From assembly GCA_031255875.1 (NCBI GenBank), contig JAIRRR010000021.1, positions 1 through 5,464 on the forward strand: a DNA stretch of 5,464 nucleotides, in the 5' to 3' direction. The position numbers and the translations under genes were made by a program. The notes under the pieces are model-generated. The model was not told the origin of the DNA, made no database searches, and saw only the letters and a list, made by a program, of their open reading frames with translations. Source of the stretch: Treponema sp. (lineage in GTDB: Bacteria > Spirochaetota > Spirochaetia > Treponematales > Breznakiellaceae). This document shows, in pieces, positions 1 to 5,464 of this stretch (position 1 is its first letter; each line of letters begins with the position of its first letter).

Positions 1-383
1 AGGGTGATGTAGATCGGGACCGACATTGCCGCGACTATTATGCTGAAAATCGGCCGGTTAAAGCGGAATTTCATCCTGGCAAGGGGATAGGCGGCGAAGG
101 CGCTCAACAGTAAGAGCAGAGTCAGGGTTATGGCAATAAGTATAACGCTGTTCAGTAAATACCGCAGGAAAGAACCTTCAAAGACCCTGATGTAATTCAC
201 CGGCACCCATGAGGCGGGCATCTCAAAAAGGCCGCCGCTTAAAAATTCACCCAGGGTTTTGAAGGAAGTAACAATCATATAATAGAACGGCAGGGCGGTA
301 ACGATAAGCCACGCCACGGCGAAGGTAAAGGCCAGTATCAAACCAGGAGAAAAGGTTTTTGCTTTCATGGATTCTGTTTTCAT
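1..383 (-). CDS. CUT1 sugar ABC transporter permease, MalG/UgpE type (3' part off window)
   Basis: Second inner-membrane permease of a carbohydrate ABC importer; only the first 127 residues lie in the window and the reading frame is open to the edge. My translation starts MKTESMKAKTFSPG and has a first membrane segment at about residues 14-36 (ILAFTFAVAWLIVTALPFYYM). It is followed by the family-typical periplasmic stretch with 'TSFKT..E' and 'P..W....NY..VF' (residues 39-69), then 'LLNSVILIAITLTLLLLLSA' (about 76-95) as a second segment. The sequence 'AAYPLARMKF' (97-106) is characteristic of MalG-type permeases. The cytoplasmic EAA loop lies beyond the edge. The ATG at 383 overlaps the TGA of the upstream permease as ATGA, so translation is probably coupled. 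GGAGGA sits 3 nt before this ATG; the next ATG at 368 would be about 19 nt from the SD and is less likely. Family assignment is firm; the substrate is unknown. Confidence 0.93.
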   Translation of the reverse strand, partial: MKTESMKAKTFSPGLILAFTFAVAWLIVTALPFYYMIVTSFKTLGEFLSGGLFEMPASWVPVNYIRVFEGSFLRYLLNSVILIAITLTLLLLLSAFAAYPLARMKFRFNRPIFSIIVAAMSVPIYIT

Positions 384-1288
384 AATTCCTCCGCTTTCCT
401 GTTCAGCGTATAAACGGTGATAAGCGCGACAACGGTGATAAGGATAAACATACCGCAGGCCACGGCGGCGCCGTAACCAAAACTCCGTTTTACAAAGGAA
501 GTGGTATACATATAGGTAGCCATCAATTCCGTGGCGTGGCCCGGGCCGCCGCCGGTCATAACGTACACAAGGTCAAAGTATTTAAGGGAACCGATTATGC
601 AGACCGTGGCCCCCGAAATAATCGTGGGCCGCAAAAGGGGCAGCGATATTTTCCAGAAATACTGGCCCCGGGACGCGCCGTCAATGGCGGCGGCCTCGTA
701 CAGTTCAACAGGGATGGTCCCGTAAGCCGCCAGGTACAGGATCATATAAAAGGGGGTATACTCCCAGCTTACCACCCCCATAACCGTATACAGGGCCCTG
801 CCGGGGTTTCCCAAAAGGTCAACGCTTACATTGCTGCCAAAAAGGCCCGCGATGGAAGCGAACATTCCAAAGTTGGCATCCAGGGCGAATTTAAACAAAA
901 ATCCGATTGCCACCGGGGAAATCAGATAGGGCAAAAACCAAACCAGCTTGAACAGCAGGGCCTTTTTACCCATAGTATCCAGAAACGTCGCCAGCGCCAT
1001 TGCCAAAACGCCCTGGGTAATAAGGGCAATGAACATGATGATTATATTATTGGAAAAGGCCGACCAGAAGAAACGGTCCTGCACAAGGGTAATCCAGTTG
1101 GCAAGTCCGACGGGCTCCCGTACCGGGCTTAAACCGTTCCACTGAACCGTGCTGAGGATAAAGGAATCGACAATCGGGTAGGCGATAAAGACAGCCAGGA
1201 TAATCAGCACCGGCGCTAAAAAAACCGCCGCGGCTATGTTTATAGATCGCTGGCGGGCTTTTCTCAGCGAAGAAACTTTGTTTTTCAT
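380..1288 (-). CDS. CUT1 sugar ABC transporter permease, MalF/UgpA type
   Basis: Complete 302-residue inner-membrane permease that would form a heterodimeric channel with the following MalG-type protein. A basic N-terminus (KNKVSSLRKARQR) precedes the first membrane segment (about residues 17-38, with 'P...Y.I..SF' following). Further hydrophobic segments lie near 78-103, 111-136, 165-190, 221-237 and 270-296, giving the usual six. The ATPase-docking EAA loop is clear at 198-217: EAAAIDGAS followed by 'W.I.LP', matching the family pattern EAA---G---------I-LP. The 'FD.VYVMTGGGP' motif at 238-249 and 'T......Y' after it are typical of MalF/UgpA sugar permeases. The length is typical of UgpA-type proteins, without the large MalF periplasmic insert. 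The start ATG has only a modest SD (AAGGGG, 9 nt upstream). The gene lies 82 bp after the binding-protein gene, behind a strong hairpin, and overlaps the next permease by 4 bp. Transported substrate cannot be told. Confidence 0.95.
   Translation of the reverse strand: MKNKVSSLRKARQRSINIAAAVFLAPVLIILAVFIAYPIVDSFILSTVQWNGLSPVREPVGLANWITLVQDRFFWSAFSNNIIIMFIALITQGVLAMALATFLDTMGKKALLFKLVWFLPYLISPVAIGFLFKFALDANFGMFASIAGLFGSNVSVDLLGNPGRALYTVMGVVSWEYTPFYMILYLAAYGTIPVELYEAAAIDGASRGQYFWKISLPLLRPTIISGATVCIIGSLKYFDLVYVMTGGGPGHATELMATYMYTTSFVKRSFGYGAAVACGMFILITVVALITVYTLNRKAEEL
387..392 (-). promoter_or_regulatory. Ribosome binding site of second permease gene
   Basis: GGAGGA on the minus strand, inside the last codons of the upstream permease gene and 3 nt before the ATG at 383. 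The spacing is short, but the site supports the ATGA-overlap start over the in-frame ATG at 368. Confidence 0.6.
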
Positions 1289-1324
1289 ACTAGGCGACCC
1301 CTTCCGGTATTAGGCGTACACAAA

Positions 1325-1358
1325 GGGCTGTTCCGGCAAAGACTTGCCGGAACAGCCC
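1325..1358 (-). terminator. Perfect 15-bp intercistronic hairpin, likely leaky terminator or mRNA stabiliser
   Basis: Arms at 1325-1339 and 1344-1358 are exact reverse complements (GGGCTGTTCCGGCAA and its partner, 10 of 15 pairs G-C) around a 4-nt loop. It begins 12 nt after the TAG of the binding-protein gene. In the transcript the stem is followed by UUUGUGU, only a short and interrupted U-tract, so full termination is doubtful. Partial termination, or protection of the upstream mRNA from 3' exonucleases, would both raise binding protein over permease, as known for malE-malF in enterobacteria. The structure is seen directly; its effect is inferred. Confidence 0.8.
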
Positions 1359-1370
1359 GCTCCGGCGCTG

Positions 1371-2666
1371 CTATTGGGCCAGCGCCTGGGCATCCTGCCA
1401 GCGTTTGGCAAACTCTTCAGGGCTTATCGAAAGCCCCATAAGCTCCTGGAGTGAAGTTTCAAACACTTCCCTGGGCTCGGGAGCCAGGGATTCGTTGTAC
1501 CAGAACTGGACGTCGGTCGCGCCCTGAATGGTCTTAAAGACTTCCTGCATCAGGGGATCCGGAAGGGAAACGCTCTTGAGCGGCGGAATACGGCCGGCGG
1601 CAACGCGTTCCTTCACGGCCTGATCGTCCAGAAGGGTAATCAGCATATTAAAGGCGGCTTCCTGGTTTTGGCACTTGGCGGAAACATGATAGAAGTTATC
1701 GCCCAGGGTACCGGAGACGGTCTGGGGGCTGCCCGTGCCGGTCTCGTCGGCGGGGAAGTTAAAGAAGCCCACTTTTTTCAGGAAATCGGGATTCTCGCCG
1801 GCGACGTTCGACGCGAACCAGCTTCCCTGCACCTGCATGGCCGCCCTTTCGGTATACAGCAGGGTCCGGGACTGGCCGGAATCCTCGTCCAGGCCGTTAA
1901 ACCCTTCGTTGAAGTACCCCTTCCTTACCCAGTCCTGCATTTTCGCCGCCGCCCAGATGAAGGGCTCGGAATTAAAGGAACCCGTGCCGGCCAGGGCGTC
2001 GGCAAAGGGCTGGATCCCCGCGTGGCGGGAGGGGAGGTTCTGGTAGTACATGATGGCGGTCCACTTGGTCATGTTCGCCAGGGAGAAGGGGGTAATGCCG
2101 TTTTGCTTGAGGGTTTCGCATGCCGCCTCAAGTTCCGCTATGGTCGTGGGGACCGCGATGTTGTATTTGGCAAAAAGGTCCTTGTTGTACCAGAAACCGG
2201 CAATCGCCGTATTTTCCACCGGGACGGCGTAGATTTTGCCGTTCACCTTTGCCTGCTCAATAGCGCCGTCAAGGAATTTGTCTTTGGCGTTGTTTTTCTC
2301 AAAGTACGGAGTAAGATCCGCCAGAAGCCCCGCCTTGACATATTCGTTGGTTATGCCGCCTGTCCAGGACATAAAAACATCCGGAACCTGACCGGAAGCG
2401 GCGGCCACGGCTATTTTCTGTTTGTAAGAATCGTTGGCGGTGACGACAACATTGACCTGGTATTCAGGATTCGCCGCCTCAAAGCGTTTGACCGCGTCGC
2501 CGATAAACTGCGGCGCCGGATCGACGTTCTGGATATGCCAGAACTCGATGGCTTTTTTTTCTCCGCCCGCCGATTCCGATCCCTTGGATTTGGAACAACT
2601 GAAAAAAAACGCGCCGCTTACCAGCAGAATAAGACTGGCGAGCAGCAATTTTTTGGTTGTCTTCAT
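1371..2666 (-). CDS. CUT1 ABC transporter sugar-binding lipoprotein
   Basis: Extracytoplasmic solute-binding protein of 431 residues (SBP_bac_1, MalE/UgpB-like cluster) that would capture the sugar and hand it to the two downstream permeases. Residues 1-23 form a lipoprotein signal peptide: KTTKK, then a hydrophobic core (LLLASLILLVSGAFFF), then Cys24 as the lipidation site. The lipobox reads Phe-Phe-Ser-Cys, looser than the usual Leu-Ala-Ser/Gly-Cys and typical of spirochaetes. A Ser/Gly/Lys-rich linker (25-38) leads into the first strand 'IEFWHI'. Family hallmarks follow: 'F...NP.Y.V' (63-73), 'GQVPDVFMSW' (92-101), 'GKIYAVP' (143-149), 'WYNKDLF' (159-165), 'AAMQVQGSW' (275-283) and the C-terminal 'SPEEFAKRWQDA'. 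The ATG has a strong GGAGGA SD 4 nt upstream. Aromatic residues in the presumed cleft fit a carbohydrate ligand, but the sugar is not identifiable. The gene sits between kinase and permeases with a hairpin candidate on each side. Confidence 0.95.
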   Translation of the reverse strand: MKTTKKLLLASLILLVSGAFFFSCSKSKGSESAGGEKKAIEFWHIQNVDPAPQFIGDAVKRFEAANPEYQVNVVVTANDSYKQKIAVAAASGQVPDVFMSWTGGITNEYVKAGLLADLTPYFEKNNAKDKFLDGAIEQAKVNGKIYAVPVENTAIAGFWYNKDLFAKYNIAVPTTIAELEAACETLKQNGITPFSLANMTKWTAIMYYQNLPSRHAGIQPFADALAGTGSFNSEPFIWAAAKMQDWVRKGYFNEGFNGLDEDSGQSRTLLYTERAAMQVQGSWFASNVAGENPDFLKKVGFFNFPADETGTGSPQTVSGTLGDNFYHVSAKCQNQEAAFNMLITLLDDQAVKERVAAGRIPPLKSVSLPDPLMQEVFKTIQGATDVQFWYNESLAPEPREVFETSLQELMGLSISPEEFAKRWQDAQALAQ

Positions 2667-2670
2667 GACA

Positions 2671-2676
2671 TCCTCC
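2671..2676 (-). promoter_or_regulatory. Strong ribosome binding site of binding-protein gene
   Basis: GGAGGA on the minus strand, 4 nt before the ATG at 2666. It is among the best SD matches in the window and fits the high expression expected of a solute-binding protein. Confidence 0.75.
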
Positions 2677-2677
2677 G

Positions 2678-2710
2678 AAAAAATTATTAAGAACGCATAA
2701 AGCGTATCTT
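2678..2710 (-). promoter_or_regulatory. Hairpin plus T-run upstream of binding-protein gene (possible attenuator or operator)
   Basis: In the transcript, an 8-bp stem (arms 2702-2710 and 2689-2696, with one bulged base at 2706) encloses a 5-nt loop. It is followed by AATAA and a run of six T at 2683-2678, just before the SD. This resembles a weak intrinsic terminator or attenuator. The core inverted repeat ACGC-N5-GCGT could instead be an operator. The stem is short and AU-rich in its outer half, so the call is tentative. Confidence 0.3.
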
Positions 2711-2730
2711 TCCTAAATAAATCACCTCAA
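2701..2730 (-). promoter_or_regulatory. Weak candidate promoter for transporter genes
   Basis: On the minus strand TTGAGG (2730-2725) is followed after 18 nt by TACGCT (2706-2701). These match the sigma-70 -35 and -10 consensus at 4 and 3 of 6 bases. The 89-bp gap before the binding-protein gene is the only plausible place in the window for an internal promoter. The match is poor and could be chance; the genes may simply share one long transcript from upstream. Confidence 0.15.
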
Positions 2731-2755
2731 GGCCGGGAAGTCCGGCGCGCGCCCC

Positions 2756-4282
2756 TTAAAGCTGCTGAAGCCTTAAAAAGAAGCCGCGCGTCTCCGTCAA
2801 TGCCGCCTTGTAATACTCCAGATGCTTGCGGTGAATTTTTCCCTCTTCTTCCCTCGGTTCATAGGTCCTGCCGGTTTTGACAAAATTGTCAGCCGTCTTT
2901 TTCAGATCGGGAAATACCCCTACCGCGTTACCCGCCAGAATAACCGCGCCCCACATCGACACGTCGTTCATCGTAAGGGCGGTATATTTCTTGCCGCTGG
3001 TGTCGGCGTTCATTTGTATCCAAACCGGCGACCTGGCCCCCCCGCCTATCACCCGAACCTCGGAAAAATCGAGTTCCGGGTAGAGCCGGTCAGCGCTTTC
3101 CAGGGCCAGGGCAAAATCATAGGTAAAGCTCTCCAGCAGGGCGTGGTAAAAATGTTCCGGCCCGTGGCTCCAGTCGTGGCCCATCCAGAGACCCCGGAGA
3201 GCGCCGTCGATGGGCATGGAACTGCCCCCCAAAAGGCCGATGGCCATAAGCCCCCGGCTTCCCGCCGGCATGCCCTCAATCGCCTTCTCAATCCTGGCAA
3301 AGGCGGTTTTTTTATCCTCATCGTGGCGGCGGTAGAAATTATCGACAAACCAGTCAAGGGTTATGCCCGAACCGGCGGCAAAGTGGGTAACGTAGAATTC
3401 CCCCGGAACGGCGGAACACAACACATCCAGACGCCGCTCGGTAACATCGGGCCGGTAGTCTTTTACGCAGCAGCTTACCTCTCCGTAAGAAGAGGCCTCA
3501 AAAACAACCCGCCCGCTTTCCACGTTTCCCGCCCCCAGGCAGCCCGCCACCTTGTCCCCCGCGCCGGCCACCAGGGGAATTCCCGGTCGCAGCCCCAGGA
3601 TTCCGGCGTATTCGGGGGCAAGCCTGCCGCACACATAGTTGCAGTCAACGATTTTGGGAAGGTATTTTGTATCAAGCCCCAGGGCGTCGCAGATCTTGCC
3701 GGACCAAACGCCCCTGCCCACATCGGCCAGTCCCGTCCAGGAAATATAGGAACGGTCAATAACCGCGTCTTCGATATTCAGATTCCCCAGCTTCCCGATG
3801 ACATAGCCCGAGATCATCAGGTACTTTGCAATCTTTTTCGCCTCCGCGGGAAATTCCGTTTTGTACCATTCGTATTTGGGGGCCATAGCGGGAAAGTTCG
3901 TCCCCCCTATGGCAAGAAAATCATCCTTTAGCCCTTTCATCTGCCGGTCCGCGTAGGGCATATACCGGGTATCCAGGGAGCAGGACCAGGTGGTAATGTC
4001 TTCCCAGGCGGCGTCAACTCCCATAAACCCGGACATCTGGCCGGAAAAAACCATCGCCTCGATGGAACCGGCCTTGTCGCCAAGCTGTTTGACCGCGTCC
4101 TTAACGCAGGCCAGCGCCGAATCGAACAGTTCCGCGCCCTTTTGAATAAAGACCCCCGGTTCCGGGCGGTAATCCCTGACCGGTTCCGAGGCCTGGGCAA
4201 GACAGTTCCCCGCGGTATCATAAACGCCGGTCTTGATAAAACTGGTACCCAGATCCACGGCCATAAACAAATTGTTCCGCAT
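2756..4282 (-). CDS. FGGY-family carbohydrate kinase (xylulokinase-like, substrate uncertain)
   Basis: Complete 508-residue cytoplasmic sugar kinase of the FGGY family (ASKHA fold), phosphorylating a sugar or sugar alcohol with ATP. The FGGY_N domain spans about residues 4-247. Its phosphate-1 loop is 'AVDLGTSFIKTGVYD' (8-22), with a 'FSGQMSGFMGVD' strand-turn at 79-90. The 'GAGDKVAG' motif contains Asp243, the expected catalytic base. The FGGY_C domain spans about 258-455, with the adenosine-binding 'VIGGGARSPVWIQMNADTSG' at 411-430. Overall layout is closest to xylulokinases, but their GQMHG motif, whose His lies at the sugar site, is GQMSG here, so a different substrate is likely. The gene starts 13 bp after the deoC stop with a purine-rich but imperfect SD (GAAGGCGGGG). 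Met7 is a possible alternative start, since many relatives begin just before 'DLGTS'. Co-location with deoC suggests its product, perhaps after isomerisation, reaches the aldolase. Family is firm; specificity is not. Confidence 0.93.
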   Translation of the reverse strand: MRNNLFMAVDLGTSFIKTGVYDTAGNCLAQASEPVRDYRPEPGVFIQKGAELFDSALACVKDAVKQLGDKAGSIEAMVFSGQMSGFMGVDAAWEDITTWSCSLDTRYMPYADRQMKGLKDDFLAIGGTNFPAMAPKYEWYKTEFPAEAKKIAKYLMISGYVIGKLGNLNIEDAVIDRSYISWTGLADVGRGVWSGKICDALGLDTKYLPKIVDCNYVCGRLAPEYAGILGLRPGIPLVAGAGDKVAGCLGAGNVESGRVVFEASSYGEVSCCVKDYRPDVTERRLDVLCSAVPGEFYVTHFAAGSGITLDWFVDNFYRRHDEDKKTAFARIEKAIEGMPAGSRGLMAIGLLGGSSMPIDGALRGLWMGHDWSHGPEHFYHALLESFTYDFALALESADRLYPELDFSEVRVIGGGARSPVWIQMNADTSGKKYTALTMNDVSMWGAVILAGNAVGVFPDLKKTADNFVKTGRTYEPREEEGKIHRKHLEYYKAALTETRGFFLRLQQL

Positions 4283-4295
4283 TTTCCCCGCCTTC

Positions 4296-4961
4296 TTAGT
4301 AACCCTTTGCCTCTTCCCCCGCCAAAAGTTTGACCGCGGAACTGGTTCCTATCCTGTCGGCGCCTTCGCTGATAAAAAGTTCCAAGTCTTCGCGGGTTTT
4401 TACCCCCCCGGCGGCCTTGATTTTTACGCCCGGCCCCAGGTGTTTCTTGAACAGCCTGATGTCTTCTATCTTTGCCCCCGCCGTTCCAAAACCGGTGGAT
4501 GTTTTTATGTAATCGGCCTTTCCGGCGCTGACGCAGCCGCAGAGCCGTATCTTCTCGTCCCCGGTAAGATAACAGGTCTCGATGATGACCTTGAGAATGG
4601 CCTTGTCCCCCGCCGCCTCCCGCAGGGACCTAATCTCCGCGGTGACCCGGTCAAAATCCCCGTTTTTAATATCGCCGATATTGACGACCATGTCAACCTC
4701 GGAGGCTCCGTCCCCGACGGCCCGCGCCGCCTCCGCCGCCTTTATTTCCGGCGGGTTATACCCAAGGGGAAAACCGATTACGGTACAGACGTTCAGGGCC
4801 GGGAAGCGATCCTTTACCCTTTTCACATACGAAGGGGGGATGCATACCGAAGCGGTCCCGTATTTCAGCGCTTCCTCGCAGAGTTTGCTGATTTCTTCCC
4901 AGCTTGAGGCCGCCTTGAGCAGGGTGTGATCAATGTGGGACAGAATTTCTTTATCGGTCAT
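4296..4961 (-). CDS. deoC: Deoxyribose-phosphate aldolase
   Basis: Class I (Schiff-base) aldolase, cytoplasmic TIM barrel, EC 4.1.2.4 by family: 2-deoxy-D-ribose 5-phosphate to acetaldehyde and glyceraldehyde 3-phosphate. From the ATG at 4961 it has 221 residues, like the short bacterial form (E. coli DeoC is about 259). The N-terminal 'IDHTLLK' is diagnostic. Counting from this start, the catalytic set is present: Asp90 in 'EVDMVVNIG' (E. coli Asp102), Lys153 in 'KTSTGF' (Schiff-base Lys167) and Lys182 in 'IKAAGGVKT' (Lys201). The phosphate-binding 'GADRIGTSS' is at 200-208. A longer start at a TTG (4967) is in frame, but it directly abuts the SD AGAGGAG, whereas ATG 4961 has a 6-nt spacer and is preferred. 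The gene lies 11 bp after the SDR stop and 13 bp before the kinase. Since nucleoside-salvage genes are absent here, it may serve sugar catabolism rather than deoxynucleoside breakdown; that is inference. Confidence 0.95.
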   Translation of the reverse strand: MTDKEILSHIDHTLLKAASSWEEISKLCEEALKYGTASVCIPPSYVKRVKDRFPALNVCTVIGFPLGYNPPEIKAAEAARAVGDGASEVDMVVNIGDIKNGDFDRVTAEIRSLREAAGDKAILKVIIETCYLTGDEKIRLCGCVSAGKADYIKTSTGFGTAGAKIEDIRLFKKHLGPGVKIKAAGGVKTREDLELFISEGADRIGTSSAVKLLAGEEAKGY

Positions 4962-4967
4962 AGACAA

Positions 4968-4974
4968 CTCCTCT
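4968..4974 (-). promoter_or_regulatory. Ribosome binding site of deoC
   Basis: AGAGGAG on the minus strand, overlapping the TAG stop of the SDR gene. It lies 6 nt before the ATG at 4961 and 0 nt before the TTG at 4967, which decides for the ATG start and suggests translational coupling with the SDR. Confidence 0.7.
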
Positions 4975-5464
4975 ACCAGGGCAGCAGTTCGCCCTGATGG
5001 GTCATATACAGATGATCCCTGGGCACTTTGTCAATATCCAGGGCAATGGTTACCAGGTGATCCGCGCTTTCATCGGGCTCAATGGAGGAGTCGCTCCGCT
5101 TTGCCCGGTCCCCGCCCATTTTGGTACGGAGCCAGCCGGGGTGGAACATGACAACCCGGGCCTCTTTTTCCCATAACTCATTGGACAGAAGTTTCCCCAG
5201 CATATTCACCGCGGCCTTGGACATACAGTAGGCGTATTCCGCCCTGCGCCTGGCAGCGCCGATGCTTCCCGCCTCGGAGGAAACAATAGCCACCAGCGTT
5301 CCTTTTCCTATCAGGGGCCATATTTCCCTGCCCAGCCTGAGGGTGCCCAGGGTATTTACATTGTAATACTGTATGCAGGTTTCGCTGTCCGTGGCGGCCA
5401 GGCCCTTGTCGTCATGGTAGGCGAAGATACCCGCCACGCTGTAGATAATATCCGCCCTTTTTTC
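4973..5464 (-). CDS. Short-chain dehydrogenase/reductase, sniffer/C-factor-like (5' part off window)
   Basis: C-terminal 163 residues of an NAD(P)-dependent oxidoreductase. The frame stays open to the window edge, and roughly 80-90 N-terminal residues, including the Gly-rich cofactor loop, lie outside. A GTG at 5437 is in frame but is an internal Val codon, since homologous sequence (ADIIYSVAGIF) continues upstream of it. Visible SDR motifs, numbered in the fragment: 'DIIYSVAG' (5-12) where most SDRs have NNAG; 'NVNTLGTL' (35-42) with the structural Asn; 'IVSSEAGS' (60-67) with the catalytic Ser; 'YCMSK' (79-83), the YxxxK catalytic pair; and 'HPGWLRTKMGG' (108-118). The 16-residue Ser-to-Tyr spacing, the 'PGW.RT.MGG' stretch and a later 'PDESAD' resemble sniffer/C-factor-type carbonyl reductases. 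The substrate is unknown. It is 11 bp from deoC, so probably in the same operon, perhaps oxidising or reducing the imported sugar or handling the aldehyde product. Confidence 0.88.
   Translation of the reverse strand, partial: EKRADIIYSVAGIFAYHDDKGLAATDSETCIQYYNVNTLGTLRLGREIWPLIGKGTLVAIVSSEAGSIGAARRRAEYAYCMSKAAVNMLGKLLSNELWEKEARVVMFHPGWLRTKMGGDRAKRSDSSIEPDESADHLVTIALDIDKVPRDHLYMTHQGELLPW

Noticed and set aside
536..1132. 198-residue open frame on the plus strand, antisense to the first permease gene
   Set aside because: The permease with its EAA loop is certain; the antisense product is basic and low-complexity with no SD.
1668..2690. 340-residue open frame on the plus strand, antisense to the binding-protein gene
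   Set aside because: It mirrors a well-conserved gene; the translation is low-complexity in Gly/Arg/Val with no family motifs, and it has no credible SD. Its length follows from GC-rich third positions on the opposite strand.
2822..3931. 369-residue open frame on the plus strand, antisense to the FGGY kinase gene
   Set aside because: Shadow of the kinase; its Pro/His/Gly-rich sequence shows no recognisable domain.
4233..4907. 224-residue open frame on the plus strand, antisense to deoC
   Set aside because: The deoC frame has every catalytic residue; the antisense frame has no motif and would begin inside the kinase gene.
4973..5437. SDR as a complete 154-residue gene starting at GTG 5437
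   Set aside because: The frame is open through the window edge and SDR-like sequence (ADIIYS) precedes the GTG, so the gene is partial and the GTG is an internal Val.
1..5464. CRISPR arrays, tRNA or rRNA genes, insertion sequences, phage or toxin-antitoxin genes
   Set aside because: No direct-repeat arrays, cloverleaf-like sequences, transposase-like frames or terminal repeats were seen; the six metabolic genes fill nearly all of the window.

Overview
The window holds one block of six co-directional genes, all on the minus strand, so transcription runs from position 5464 down to 1. In that order they are: the 3' part of a short-chain dehydrogenase/reductase (SDR), deoC (deoxyribose-phosphate aldolase), an FGGY-family sugar kinase, a solute-binding lipoprotein of a CUT1-type sugar ABC importer, its first inner-membrane permease (MalF/UgpA type), and the 5' part of the second permease (MalG/UgpE type). 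Both edges cut through a gene.

The layout looks like a carbohydrate-uptake and catabolism operon. The SDR and deoC are 11 bp apart, deoC and the kinase 13 bp apart, and the two permease genes overlap by 4 bp (ATGA). The only larger gaps flank the binding-protein gene: 89 bp before it and 82 bp after it. Each gap carries a hairpin candidate. The one after the binding-protein gene is a perfect 15-bp stem, a common way to give an abundant binding protein more mRNA than its membrane partners. No ATPase subunit and no regulator are visible. Either could lie outside the window, and many CUT1 importers borrow a shared MsmX/MalK-type ATPase.

Inferred job: a periplasmic or surface lipoprotein captures a sugar, sugar alcohol or glycoside, the two permeases import it, the SDR may oxidise or reduce it, the FGGY kinase phosphorylates it, and the DeoC aldolase cleaves a phosphorylated (2-deoxy) sugar to an aldehyde plus a triose phosphate. 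The substrate cannot be fixed from sequence. An FGGY kinase beside DeoC is less familiar than the PfkB-type deoxyribokinase arrangement, and this is the most interesting point of the window.

Organism: base composition is moderately GC-rich. The binding protein has a relaxed lipobox (Phe-Phe-Ser-Cys), which suits a spirochaete. The whole resembles CUT1-rich Treponema-like spirochaetes, perhaps of gut origin, but this is inference from a few traits. I see no RNA genes, CRISPR arrays, insertion sequences or other mobile elements. Apart from the substrate question, this is an ordinary metabolic region.
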